Positions 1-9,229 of a stretch of 64,000 bases of DNA are shown piece after piece. A program made the translations under genes and the position numbers. A model generated the notes under the pieces. That model saw nothing but the letters and a program-made list of their open reading frames with translations. It had not been told where the DNA came from and searched no databases. The DNA is from Tautonia rosea (lineage in GTDB: Bacteria; Planctomycetota; Planctomycetia; Isosphaerales; Isosphaeraceae). The stretch's first letter is position 1, and each line of letters begins with the position of its first letter. The DNA lies in NCBI RefSeq assembly GCF_012958305.1, contig NZ_JABBYO010000007.1:124001-188000 (forward strand), given 5' to 3'.

Positions 1-872
1 TCGACAACCAGCGGATCATCGTCCAGCGCCAGGCGATGGTCCTCGACGCCAAGCGACGCTTCCAGCAGGCCGCGCTCGAACTCTCCCTCTACAACCGAGA
101 CGCCCGGGGATTCCCCGATATCCCGTCCCCCGATCGCGTTCCCCCGGCCTTCCCCCAGATGCTCAAGCCCTCCGTCGATCGGTTAGGCGACGACATCGAC
201 GCCGCGCTCCTGCTCCGGCCCGAAATGCTCGACTTGAACCTCGAATCGCAGAGCCTCGACATCGACCGCCGCCTCGCCGAGAACTCCCTCCTGCCCGAGC
301 TGAACTTCTACCTCTACGCCGAGCAGAACACCGGCCCCCCCAAGACCACCAACCGCAACGACATCGCCGCCCAGGTCGAGCAGCGGATCGAACGCAACAA
401 GGCCCCCTTCATCATGGAAGCTTCGTTGCTCTTTTCCGTCCCCCTCCAGCGCCGCGAGCCCCGCGGACGCCTCCGCGTGGCCGACGCCAAGATCACCCAG
501 CTTCGCCTTCGCCAGCAATTTCTCCGCGACCAGATCGCCGTGCAGGTCAAGGACGCCGTGGCCGCGCTCCAGGCCACCTATGGACAGATGATCGCGCTCG
601 AACAGGCGTATGAAGCCGCCCGCCGCCTCGAACTGGCCGAGCGCCGCCGCTTCGAGCTGGGCCTCAGCAGCGTCCTGCTCGTTTACATCCGCGAACAGGC
701 CACCGCCGACGCCCTCTCCCAGACCGTCGACGCCGGCTACCGCTTCTTCACCGCCCTGGCCGACTACCGCGCCGCTCTCGGCATCGACGCCCTCCCCCCC
801 GATTCCGTCACCGTCCCCTTGCCCCCCGACCACTTCAGCACGCTCGAATATCACAAGACCGGCCGCTATTGA
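1..872 (+). CDS. TolC-family outer-membrane efflux protein, C-terminal part
   Basis: The frame is open from the left edge, so the N-terminus lies outside the window; about 290 residues are present. The sequence alternates long amphipathic helices rich in Ala, Arg, Gln and Leu (for example LRLRQQFLRDQIAVQVKD and LEQAYEAARRLELAERRRF) with short extended stretches, which is the second structural repeat of an outer-membrane efflux protein. Proteins of this family form a trimeric outer-membrane channel with a periplasmic tunnel for RND, ABC or MFS pumps. It ends at 872 and the next gene is on the opposite strand, so its partner pump genes, if any, lie to the left. Family is fairly sure, substrate unknown. 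Confidence 0.8.
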   Translation, partial: DNQRIIVQRQAMVLDAKRRFQQAALELSLYNRDARGFPDIPSPDRVPPAFPQMLKPSVDRLGDDIDAALLLRPEMLDLNLESQSLDIDRRLAENSLLPELNFYLYAEQNTGPPKTTNRNDIAAQVEQRIERNKAPFIMEASLLFSVPLQRREPRGRLRVADAKITQLRLRQQFLRDQIAVQVKDAVAALQATYGQMIALEQAYEAARRLELAERRRFELGLSSVLLVYIREQATADALSQTVDAGYRFFTALADYRAALGIDALPPDSVTVPLPPDHFSTLEYHKTGRY

Positions 873-963
873 TCGGGACTGGCCCTCGCCGATGGAGGAA
901 CCCCGGAGATTGGGCCCCTGGACTTGAATTGCCTTTGTCTCCGAGGTTCGGTCTTCTGGCCCC

Positions 964-3900
964 TCACCAGACGATTCCTGCCCCCTCCTCGCCGTTCGAC
1001 TCGCCGACCAATTGGATCAGCGGGACCAATCCGTACCGCCAGAGCGAACCGGTTTCGATGGCGTTGCCATAAGGATCCTGGTTGGCGTCGATGGCCGCCG
1101 GTTTATCGATCGCGACCACCTGATAAGGGACGCAGTTGGAAAAGGTGAGTGTGATCGACGAACCTGCAGACAAGTCGATCTTGTTGTTTTGGTCTTGCGG
1201 AATGTCCAGGGAACTCGAATACCAGCCTTCGATCTTCCAGACCACAACGTCCACAGGGCTGTTGTTCTGAAGCAGGAAGCTTTGGAACCCTCGCTCTCCC
1301 ACGGTGAGGTCGGGACTGGGCGTGGGTGCGCCGTCCCCCACCGGAAAGGCTTCGAGCCGGTAGGTCGCCTGCCGCGTGATGATCTGGTTGCAATCGGTCC
1401 CGGAACTCGTGCCACAAGTCGAAAGCTCGATGTCACGAATGGGCTGTTCGTTCTCCTTGATCACGATGCGGACAGCATCCTTCACCTCCCAGCTCAAACA
1501 GACGCTGTTGCCCTGGCAAGGGACAAAAATCGCACCGTTGTGCCACGCGTTGAACGAGACAATGTCAGCGGGAATGGCCTGGACGTCGAGCACCCGTGCA
1601 TTGCTCTGCAACCCTCGACTCGTGACCGACACGGTCCAGCTTCCCGGTGGGAAATTGCTACCCCGGCATCGAATCGAGGTCGCGCTGATGGTGAGGATTT
1701 CCAGCGTCCGGGTCGCTTCCCCCGCCTTCGACGCCCTCACCACCGTCTCTCCCGCCTTGAAGCATGAGCCCGTCAGTTGCAGCTCGAAGGTCCGACAGGC
1801 TTGCACGGCCTGCGGGGCAATGGCGTCGAGCGTTGGCGTGTCGAAGACCTCAATCGTCATCGAGTCGCTCAGGTGCCCCGGCGCGGTGGCCGTCAACACA
1901 ACATCTAGACACCCTGTTCCGGTCGCGGTGACCGACATGCTACTCGTGTCCTGTCCCTCGGGAATCACGACCGTTGCTGGAACCTGGAGCCGGCTGGGGT
2001 CGCTGCTGGAGAGCGAAACTGTCTCGCCCCCCGCCGGCGCCGGGCACGAGATCCGCACCGTGACGTTGGCCGACTGACCCACTTGCAACGACTCCGGCCC
2101 CGTCAGGTGAACCTTTTGATACCGCTCGATCGTGATGTTTCCTTCAACCTTGCCGCAGCTTGACCCGTTGACCACCGATGCCGCGCGGATGACATACGAC
2201 TCATCCTCCCGAGCCGTCACCCCCAGGCTTCCTCCCGGCGGCAGGTTCTGACCCACCACTGTTCCGTCCGACGCGATCACCTCAACTCTGATGTACTGGT
2301 CCGGGTCGGCCCAACCGCTCTCGCTCCCCAAATCAATCTGCCAGGAGAGCACCACCTCGGTACATCCTTCAGCAGCCAGCGAAAGCTGCGTCACGCCGCT
2401 GGCCGACCCCTCCAAACCAGACGCATGAAGCGAAACCAATCGGGGAGGAGGCACCACGTCCAGCCGGTTCCGACCCGTGCACGCAATCTGGAGTGGACCT
2501 AATCCGGCTTCGAACAGGTCGAGCACAGGATTGCGCGACATCCCGGCCATGCGGAAACAGGAGTCGATGAACGCGATGTTTCCAGGAGTCTGAACTGTCC
2601 CCCGGAACCCGACGCACCCAGAGAACTTCGCCTCCTTCAACCGTACTCGGATCAGGTTCGACGAGCGGCTGATCGTCTCCAGCAGAACCTTCTTGTTGAA
2701 TGCTCGCTGAAGCACGGCAAAGCATTGGCCCGCCCCCCCGAATGATTGGCCCTCGACCGGCCGGATCTCCAACTCGACATTCGAGGCCCCGAGACAGACC
2801 GCCGATGGGCTGATGCTGCCGATGTCCTCAACCCGAGGGCACATCGCCGGAGGCTGATAATTCGACGCCGCGTCCACAATCTCGTCCACGCAATCGACCC
2901 AGAACCCGCACGGAAAGCCCCCGCCGCCACCGGGGCTCGGCGTCCCTGGCCCTGGCACCGGAATCCCCCCTCCGCCTCCTGGAATGGGTCCGCCGCCAGG
3001 TCCACCTCCAGGGATCGGTCCGCCCTCCGGAATCGGCCCTCCTCCGGAACCTCCCCCCGGAAAAGGGCCGCCATCGGGCCAATCCAACGGCTCGTCGGGA
3101 CCCATCCCGCCGCCGGGTCCAGAGGGTTGCCACCCGGTGAAACCGCCGACGCGTCCCGTTCGCCCGTCGAGCACGTCGTCCCGAAACGCTTCGAGCGCGA
3201 ACGCCCGGTCCTTGATCAGGTCGGCCGTCTGGCGCGTCAGCGCTCCTGGTTGCGTCAGGTCGCCCAGCCGTTCCGCCCGCAACCGATCAAGCAGGAATCC
3301 GGCCGCCGTCGCCACGAACGCCCCCGCCGCATCGACGATGCACGGGGAACCGTCCGGCTGAGGACCGCCGAACGATCGCGGACCACCCCGGCCGCGCCCT
3401 CCTCCCGGTGGCATCGGCCGCATCGGCCGGCCCGAGAAGGTCATGGCAACCCCCGCTCCCGACGGACCCCCCGATCCCCCAGGGACGACGCCCCGACCTG
3501 GTTCCCCGACCAGACGGAGAAACGCCCGATTGGCCGCGCGATCCCCTTCCAGCACCCTCCTCCCCAACGCAGCCAGCGTGTTCAACTCGCGAATCGACGC
3601 ATTGACCCATGCCGGAACTCTCGGGCGTCCATCCAGCTCCATCCCCTGGCCCTTCAGCGCCTCAGCCATCCGTGCGAGCGTGCCCACCGCCACCAACGCC
3701 GGACCCGAGGCCGGACGCGGCGGTGCGACGGCCGCTTGCGGAGCCATCGTCGCCGCCGGCCGGTCCAGGACGACCCGCAGTTGACTTGCACTCGATCGCG
3801 GGACGATCGTCTCGGCCCTCCCCATCACCGAGCCCCGATCACACAGCACCCTCAACTCGACCGACTCGGGTGAGCTCCCCGACACCGCCTCCCCTCGCAG

Positions 3901-4062
3901 CAGAAACCGCCCCCCTTGATCCACGGCAACCCGGCAGATTTCCTTCCCCGTACCCGGCTCGACCACACACACTTCCTTCGGTTTCCCCGTCGGCCGGCCA
4001 TCCGCATTGTGGATCGTTCCCAGAAGAAAACCCGCGCCGCGTTTCGCTGAGTTGCCGCTCAT
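964..4062 (-). CDS. Large Ig-like/IPT-domain protein with a Gly-Pro-rich linker, function unknown
   Basis: A protein of 1032 residues if it starts at the ATG at 4062, which has AGGTGG about 8 bases upstream; an in-frame TTG at 4086 is less likely. Residues about 5-95 look like a carboxypeptidase-regulatory-type beta domain (GFLLGTIHNADGRPTGKP). Two helical Ala/Arg-rich segments follow, then a Gly/Pro-rich tract at about 314-378 with repeats of the type PGGGPGGGPIPGGG. The C-terminal two thirds are beta-rich with paired cysteines, including a likely IPT/TIG domain at about 745-830 (GSCFKAGETVVRAS). I see no signal peptide or membrane segment, which is odd for a protein of this build. Surface or extracellular structural roles are possible; none is shown. 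Confidence 0.7.
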   Translation of the reverse strand: MSGNSAKRGAGFLLGTIHNADGRPTGKPKEVCVVEPGTGKEICRVAVDQGGRFLLRGEAVSGSSPESVELRVLCDRGSVMGRAETIVPRSSASQLRVVLDRPAATMAPQAAVAPPRPASGPALVAVGTLARMAEALKGQGMELDGRPRVPAWVNASIRELNTLAALGRRVLEGDRAANRAFLRLVGEPGRGVVPGGSGGPSGAGVAMTFSGRPMRPMPPGGGRGRGGPRSFGGPQPDGSPCIVDAAGAFVATAAGFLLDRLRAERLGDLTQPGALTRQTADLIKDRAFALEAFRDDVLDGRTGRVGGFTGWQPSGPGGGMGPDEPLDWPDGGPFPGGGSGGGPIPEGGPIPGGGPGGGPIPGGGGGIPVPGPGTPSPGGGGGFPCGFWVDCVDEIVDAASNYQPPAMCPRVEDIGSISPSAVCLGASNVELEIRPVEGQSFGGAGQCFAVLQRAFNKKVLLETISRSSNLIRVRLKEAKFSGCVGFRGTVQTPGNIAFIDSCFRMAGMSRNPVLDLFEAGLGPLQIACTGRNRLDVVPPPRLVSLHASGLEGSASGVTQLSLAAEGCTEVVLSWQIDLGSESGWADPDQYIRVEVIASDGTVVGQNLPPGGSLGVTAREDESYVIRAASVVNGSSCGKVEGNITIERYQKVHLTGPESLQVGQSANVTVRISCPAPAGGETVSLSSSDPSRLQVPATVVIPEGQDTSSMSVTATGTGCLDVVLTATAPGHLSDSMTIEVFDTPTLDAIAPQAVQACRTFELQLTGSCFKAGETVVRASKAGEATRTLEILTISATSIRCRGSNFPPGSWTVSVTSRGLQSNARVLDVQAIPADIVSFNAWHNGAIFVPCQGNSVCLSWEVKDAVRIVIKENEQPIRDIELSTCGTSSGTDCNQIITRQATYRLEAFPVGDGAPTPSPDLTVGERGFQSFLLQNNSPVDVVVWKIEGWYSSSLDIPQDQNNKIDLSAGSSITLTFSNCVPYQVVAIDKPAAIDANQDPYGNAIETGSLWRYGLVPLIQLVGESNGEEGAGIVW

Positions 4063-4549
4063 TTTCACCACCTGTTCACGAATCAACGAATAACAGAGAC
4101 GTTCTACTTAATGACGCTTGTGTGATTGTCCCGAGCCATCGGATGAGACCTCGGTTCCGCTCATGTAACGCGTCCCGAACCCAGAAGGCCCAGAACGCCG
4201 CCAGCTTCGTGCGGTGGAATCCTCATGTCAACGCTTTTATCGAAGAAAAATCTCGACGGATGTGCTGAAGTTTTGACCAGGAAAGCATAAGATTCTTCAA
4301 CAAAAAAACTTGATTTTACTTTAACGTTTATGATGTGTTCGATTCTTGTCGAAGAAGTCTTTCCTGTCGGTCGCAGCACTCGCCAGGGCGATCTGTTCCG
4401 GACCCGTTGCGTCTGAAATCGGAGCAGGCGACTGTTCGACGAACCGTCGGTCGTTTGGTATGCTGGTTCTTCGGCTGGCCGAGTCCGTCGGGACCGGGCC
4501 TCCTCCCTCGGCCGACCAGACCGTTTTCAACGCCTCTTGAGCCTTCACG
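4063..4549. other. Divergent intergenic region, no gene seen
   Basis: This stretch separates the minus-strand Ig-like gene from the plus-strand response-regulator row, so promoters for both should lie here. The part around 4250-4340 is clearly richer in A and T than its surroundings. I found no -35/-10 pair with good spacing and no frame with coding character. Confidence 0.5.
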
Positions 4550-5107
4550 ATGAAGCACTGCCTGCTCGTCGTCGACGATGAACCGGACGTTTGCGACTCG
4601 GTTCATGACCTCCTGCGCCGCGAGTTTCGCGTTCTGAAGGCCCACGGGGCCGAGGAAGGATTGCGGCTGCTTCGTGAACACGACGTCCACATCATCATGA
4701 CCGACCAGCGGATGCCCAGCATCACTGGCGTCGACTTCCTCACCCGGGCCCAGGCCCGAATGCCGCAGGCAATCCGGATGCTCTACACCGGATTCACCGA
4801 CCTCGAATCGATCATCGCGGCGATCAATCACGGCCACATCTATCAGTTCCTCCGCAAGCCCTGGCAGCCTGAGGAACTGCTCGACGCCGTCCGGTCGGCC
4901 GCCGCCGAGTACGATCGTCTCGTCGCCGTCGAGGAAGATCGGCTCCGTCTCAAGCAGGAGCTGGAACTGCTCAATCACCGGGTCTCCTGCCTCGAGGCCC
5001 AGATCGAGCGGCTCGGCGGCACCTTGCCCCTGGCTCCGGCTCCGTCTTCCTCGGACTCCTCGTCCACCCAAACAGCCCCCCGGAACGCCGATGAAACCGC
5101 GACCTGA
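4550..5107 (+). CDS. Response regulator: REC domain plus coiled coil
   Basis: A 185-residue protein. Residues 1-120 are a receiver domain with the acidic pair D9-D10, phospho-acceptor D52 (MTDQRMP), T80 and K103 (LRKPW). The TDQRMP, TGF and RKPW motifs are those of the RpfG/HupR kind of receiver. Residues about 125-160 form a short coiled coil (RLRLKQELELLNHR) and the tail is Pro/Ser-rich and probably disordered. There is no DNA-binding or enzymatic output domain, so it probably acts by binding another protein or as a phosphate relay. The start lacks an obvious Shine-Dalgarno. Its receiver is closely related to that of the next gene, 177 bases downstream. Confidence 0.85.
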   Translation: MKHCLLVVDDEPDVCDSVHDLLRREFRVLKAHGAEEGLRLLREHDVHIIMTDQRMPSITGVDFLTRAQARMPQAIRMLYTGFTDLESIIAAINHGHIYQFLRKPWQPEELLDAVRSAAAEYDRLVAVEEDRLRLKQELELLNHRVSCLEAQIERLGGTLPLAPAPSSSDSSSTQTAPRNADETAT

Positions 5108-5284
5108 TTCCCGCTGACCGGCCGACTTGCCCGCTCCCGACCGCGTCCCGTCCGGCCTCCACGCGATGCCGGACCGAGACCCTCGACGTCTCTTTCGCCT
5201 CGGTTTCCGCGACCCGCGATCAGACCGGCTCCCCTTGTCGCTCGACGCTCTCCCGACCAGGACGCACCCCGTTCAGTCCGTCTC

Positions 5285-6502
5285 ATGGATCGTCTTCACA
5301 CCCTGCTGATCGTCGATGACGAGCCGAGCCTCCTGGAAAGCCTTTCCGGTTTGCTCCGCCGTCGGTTCCGGGTCCTCACAGCCTCCAGCGGTGAGGCGGC
5401 GCTCGCCCTGCTCGACGCCGGTGAATCCGTCCACATCATCCTCTCCGATCAGCGCATGCCCGGCATGAGCGGCGATGTCCTCCTCTCCCGGGCCCGACTC
5501 TTGGCTCCCGAGGCTATCCGCATCCTCTTTACCGGCTATGCCGAGATTGGAGCGGTCATCAACGCCGTCAATCGCGGCGAGATCTTCCGCTTCCTCCTCA
5601 AACCCTGGGAGCCCCAGGAACTCGAAGCCGTGCTCGATCAGGCGGTCGCCCAGCACGACCTGATCGCCGACCGCCGCCGACTCGTCGAGCAGCTTCAGGC
5701 CGCCAACGATCGCCTCACGATCGCTAATCGCGAGCTCACGGAACTCAACGAGGTCAAAAGCGCCTTCCTCGAAGTCGCCAGCCACGAATTCAACACCCCG
5801 ATCACCCTCGTCCACGGCATGAGCGAGTTGCTTCGCCTGCTCAAGCCCGACCGAGACGAGGCCGAGGCCGAGCTCCTGGAGAAGCTCTCCGAAGGCTCCC
5901 GACGCCTCGCCCGACTCGTCGCCGATACCCTGAAGCTCATGAAGGCCCAGGACTTCCGCCGATCGCTCCACCTCGCCCCCGTCGACCTGGCCCACCTGCT
6001 CGACGACGTGGCCGATCAGGTCCACCCCTTCCTCCATGCCCGTTCCCAGCGCCTCGACCGCCAGTACGACCCCGGCCTCGGCCGGGTCACGGTCGATCCC
6101 GACAAGATCCGAGACGCCCTGGTCAACCTCCTGACCAACGCCATCAAGTTCACCCCCGATGGTGGCCTCATCCAGCTCCTCGCCGAGCCCCAAGGCCCTG
6201 ACCAGGTCGTGATCCACGTCGTCGATCATGGCGTTGGGATCGAGGCCCGTGCCGTGGCTCGGATCTTCGAACCGTTCTTCACCGAATTCGACCCCACAAG
6301 CCACTCCTCAGGCAACTTCGGCTTCCAGAAGCGCGGGCTGGGCCTCGGGTTGAGCCTCGTCAAGAAGTTCGTCGAGCTTCACGGCGGCCAGGTGTCCGCC
6401 CACAGCTCGCCAGGGCTGGGGACCACCGTCTCCGTGACCCTGCCCAGACAGCCCGATCCCGAGCACCAGCCCCCGCTGTCCGAAACCGGATCGAGCGGGT
6501 AG
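5285..6502 (+). CDS. REC-HisKA-HATPase histidine kinase
   Basis: A 405-residue protein with an N-terminal receiver instead of a membrane sensor. The receiver has D11-D12, D55 (LSDQRMP) and K106 (LLKPW). A linker helix leads to the HisKA dimerisation domain with H167 (EVASHEFNTPIT), followed by a HATPase domain with N-box (NLLTNAIKFTPDGG, about 281-294), G1 box (VVDHGVGI, about 312-319) and G2 box (GLGLGLSL, about 351-358). All catalytic motifs look intact. It has no transmembrane segment, so it should be cytosolic and controlled by phosphorylation of its own receiver or by the neighbouring regulators. No clear Shine-Dalgarno precedes the ATG. Confidence 0.9.
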   Translation: MDRLHTLLIVDDEPSLLESLSGLLRRRFRVLTASSGEAALALLDAGESVHIILSDQRMPGMSGDVLLSRARLLAPEAIRILFTGYAEIGAVINAVNRGEIFRFLLKPWEPQELEAVLDQAVAQHDLIADRRRLVEQLQAANDRLTIANRELTELNEVKSAFLEVASHEFNTPITLVHGMSELLRLLKPDRDEAEAELLEKLSEGSRRLARLVADTLKLMKAQDFRRSLHLAPVDLAHLLDDVADQVHPFLHARSQRLDRQYDPGLGRVTVDPDKIRDALVNLLTNAIKFTPDGGLIQLLAEPQGPDQVVIHVVDHGVGIEARAVARIFEPFFTEFDPTSHSSGNFGFQKRGLGLGLSLVKKFVELHGGQVSAHSSPGLGTTVSVTLPRQPDPEHQPPLSETGSSG

Positions 6503-6605
6503 AATATTCCGGGCCTGGATGTTCGACGTTCGTTGGTCGTGCCTGTGCCAACTGGCCCTCCACGGTATTGACCCAACCCGCCGCCTCTCCCCCTCAGGGG
6601 GTCTT

Positions 6606-7436
6606 ATGCCGACCGCGCTGATTGTTGAAGACGAACCCGACGCCAACACGCTGCTCTCGATGCTCGTCCAGATGCGCGGCTACCGACCCCAGTCGGCCCT
6701 CGGCGGCATCGAGGCCCTCGAACAGTTGAACCAGCACCGGCCCGACGTCGTTCTGCTCGACCTGATGCTCCCCGACCTCAGCGGATACGAGGTCTGTCGC
6801 GCCATCAAGGCCGCCCGAGAAACCGCCCTCATCCCCGTCGTCGTCGTCTCGGCCGCCCGCGTCGAGGAAAACGAGGCCCGCTCTTACGCCGCTGGCGCCA
6901 ACGACTTCGTTCCCAAGCCCTACACCCCCGACCAGATCTTTCGCGCCCTCTCGGCCGCCGACGCCTGGCGGCAGGATGTTGGCCGACGCCCCGCCGAGGG
7001 CTGTTTCAGCTTCGACCTCCGCGACCCCCTCGAACCGCTCCGCGAGCTGTCTCGCCTCCGCAGCCTCCTCCGCGCCTGGACCCCCTTGCCCAACGATTCG
7101 CTCTGTTCCGTGATCGTCGCCCTCCGCGATCTCTGGGATTCCGCCTCCTCCTGGGGACGACGGCAGGAAGGCTCCGTCACCGGACGACCGATTGCCTCGG
7201 TCCACTATCGCCTCGAATCCGACCGCCTGGTCTTCTCCATCGAAGACCGCAGCGACGGCTGGCTCCGCCACGACGCCCCCTCCACCCCTGAATCCCTCCA
7301 CGGTCTTCCTTCCGAGTTCGTCGAAACCGAACGCCACGACGACCGCCTCGTCTTCGTCTGCCGACACTCCCAGGTCGATCCCGAGCCCGATCTCGACTTC
7401 GATTCCGACCTTCACGACACCGACGACGTCCACTGA
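6606..7436 (+). CDS. Response regulator with degenerate GHKL (RsbW-like) C-terminus
   Basis: The ATG at 6606 follows an AGGGGG stretch and gives 276 residues. Residues 1-120 form a receiver domain with E8-D9-E10, D52 (LLDLMLPDLSG) and K104 (VPKPYTPD). Residues about 140-262 resemble the small anti-sigma kinase fold: an N-box-like helix (VIVALRDLWDSASSWG), a beta strand leading to EDRSDGW where a G1 box D-x-G-x-G-F is expected, and an end segment (GLPSEFVETERHDDRLVF) like the last strands of RsbW-type proteins. The N-box Asn and the first G1 glycine are missing, so ATP binding is doubtful. That assignment is inference; the receiver is certain. It follows the histidine kinase by 103 bases. Confidence 0.85.
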   Translation: MPTALIVEDEPDANTLLSMLVQMRGYRPQSALGGIEALEQLNQHRPDVVLLDLMLPDLSGYEVCRAIKAARETALIPVVVVSAARVEENEARSYAAGANDFVPKPYTPDQIFRALSAADAWRQDVGRRPAEGCFSFDLRDPLEPLRELSRLRSLLRAWTPLPNDSLCSVIVALRDLWDSASSWGRRQEGSVTGRPIASVHYRLESDRLVFSIEDRSDGWLRHDAPSTPESLHGLPSEFVETERHDDRLVFVCRHSQVDPEPDLDFDSDLHDTDDVH

Positions 7437-7621
7437 TCGCTCCCGATTGACCCTGCTCCGATCGACCGCCCAACCCGAACCTGTTCCTGTTCCTTCCCTC
7501 GACTCGCTCCGGAATCGGCCACGACACGCCCCGTCCAACTCGCTACACTACCTCGCCCGATTCCCAGTCACTCACTCCGCCCCTTCCCGTGCCACGTTCG
7601 AGCGATGGGGGACGATTGCCG

Positions 7622-9037
7622 ATGCCTGAGCCGACGGTCCCGATCCCGGAGCGTTCCTTCCGATCCAACTCCCGGCTCGTCGGCCTTTACCACGCGCTCT
7701 TACGCCAGCAGCTCGACCACTTCTTCCCCGACTCCCGCCTCCGCCTCGAAGGCGACCACAGCCCGATCCACTGGAACGCCCGCCCCGACGAGCCCAACTA
7801 CCACCTCCTCAGCGACCCCGACGGCCTCGATCTGATCATCGACTGGTTCGGCTCCCGCTACGTCTTCCAGCCGGTCAGCCCCGTCCCCTTGCTCAGCTCC
7901 GAGCGCAGGCTCGTCGAAACGATCGTCCGCGTCCTCGACCTCCGCTTCCGCACCCTCATCGACATCGACGCCGTCGACCGCACCGAGCTATTCGACTACG
8001 CCCTCGAAGACGTCATCGTCACCGAATACCTCAACCCTCCCGCTCCCATGCGCCTCCCCGTGGCCATGGAAGCCATGCGCATGGCCGCGCTCTCGACCTA
8101 CGAGGATCGCCGCGTCTCCTCCGGCGCCCTCTTGCTCGGCACCGAGACCGACCCCGCCTTCCCCGACCGCACCAACGCCCCCGACGCCCCCCGATACAAC
8201 GTCCGCCTGACCTCGATCAAGATCATCCATCGCCTCTGCGACGGCCTCCGCACGGTTTTCGTCGTCGACCGTCGCGGCGACCTCGCCTGGGCCGTCGACA
8301 TCGAACGATGGACCGAGCGTGTCCAGGGCCACGCCCCCTTGCCCGCCCCGTGCCCCCGACGCTTCGAGCACCATGCCCGAGCCACCCGTACCGGCGATCA
8401 CGTCGGCCTCGTCCTCTCTCCCTCTCAGGAAATCAAAGTCTTTGCCGGAGGCGTGCCCGTCTTCACCTTCGCCAACGCCCGATGGCGCTTGCTCGACGTG
8501 CCCAACAAGTTTGCCTCCTGGACCAGGGCCGTCGGCGACCAGGCACCCCCCGGCCTCGCCGCCCGGCTCTTTCAGGCCGCCATGAACCTGTCGGAAGACC
8601 GAGTCGGCGCCCTCATCGTCCTCCTGCGCGACCCCGAGGAATCGCTCCCCCACCTCGTCGCTCCCGGCGACCGGATCGAGGACATGCTCCCCCTCGATCC
8701 CGACGCCCCCGCCGACCCCGACCATCTTCCCCCCCGCATGGCCAAACGCGCCTTGCATCACCTGATCTTCAGCCGCCGGGTCGGCGACCTCGACGCCTCG
8801 GTCCTTGAAGCCGTCGCCGGCATCGACGGCGCGGTCGTCGTCGATCGCCGCGCCCAGCTTCTCGCCTTCGGCGCGATCCTCCGCATCACCCCCGAGGCCA
8901 TCCTCGCCGCCCGAGCCTCCGAAGGCGCCCGCACCGTCGCCGCCCTGGCCGCCAGCTACCACGGCCCCGTCCTCAAGGTTAGCCAGGACGGCGTCATGTC
9001 CATGTTCCTCGGCGGCCGCCGCGTCTGGGAACTCTGA
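7622..9037 (+). CDS. Diadenylate-cyclase-like (DisA_N fold) protein with altered catalytic motif
   Basis: A 471-residue protein starting at the ATG at 7622, preceded by GGGGGA; an in-frame GTG lies 11 codons upstream. The last 160 residues resemble the DAC domain that makes cyclic di-AMP: D402-G403-A404 (GIDGAVVVDRRAQ) matches the DGA motif, and GARTVAALAAS followed by VLKVSQDGVMSMFLGG matches the segment that in DisA/CdaA carries G-x-R-H-R and the following strand. Here the RHR position reads R437-T438-V439, so the His and second Arg are lost. The N-terminal 300 residues have no membrane segment and may be a sensor domain. No DNA-binding HhH region is seen. Activity is uncertain. Confidence 0.7.
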   Translation: MPEPTVPIPERSFRSNSRLVGLYHALLRQQLDHFFPDSRLRLEGDHSPIHWNARPDEPNYHLLSDPDGLDLIIDWFGSRYVFQPVSPVPLLSSERRLVETIVRVLDLRFRTLIDIDAVDRTELFDYALEDVIVTEYLNPPAPMRLPVAMEAMRMAALSTYEDRRVSSGALLLGTETDPAFPDRTNAPDAPRYNVRLTSIKIIHRLCDGLRTVFVVDRRGDLAWAVDIERWTERVQGHAPLPAPCPRRFEHHARATRTGDHVGLVLSPSQEIKVFAGGVPVFTFANARWRLLDVPNKFASWTRAVGDQAPPGLAARLFQAAMNLSEDRVGALIVLLRDPEESLPHLVAPGDRIEDMLPLDPDAPADPDHLPPRMAKRALHHLIFSRRVGDLDASVLEAVAGIDGAVVVDRRAQLLAFGAILRITPEAILAARASEGARTVAALAASYHGPVLKVSQDGVMSMFLGGRRVWEL

Positions 9038-9040
9038 TGA

Positions 9041-9052
9041 GGCAGTAGGCGG
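9041..9052. repeat. Inverted 12-bp copy facing the heptamer tract
   Basis: GGCAGTAGGCGG, four bases after the stop codon of the DAC-like gene, is the exact reverse complement of 9203-9214 inside the heptamer tract. The two could pair across the whole intergenic region in RNA or single-stranded DNA. Confidence 0.75.
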
Positions 9053-9148
9053 CGATGAGCCCTCAACCTTCCGGCCTCTGGTCCTTCCGATCACTTCCCG
9101 CTGTTCTCCGGTCCTCATCGCAATCCGGTCGACTCCCTTCCATCCTCT

Positions 9149-9225
<77 letters not shown>

Positions 9226-9229
9226 GCCC

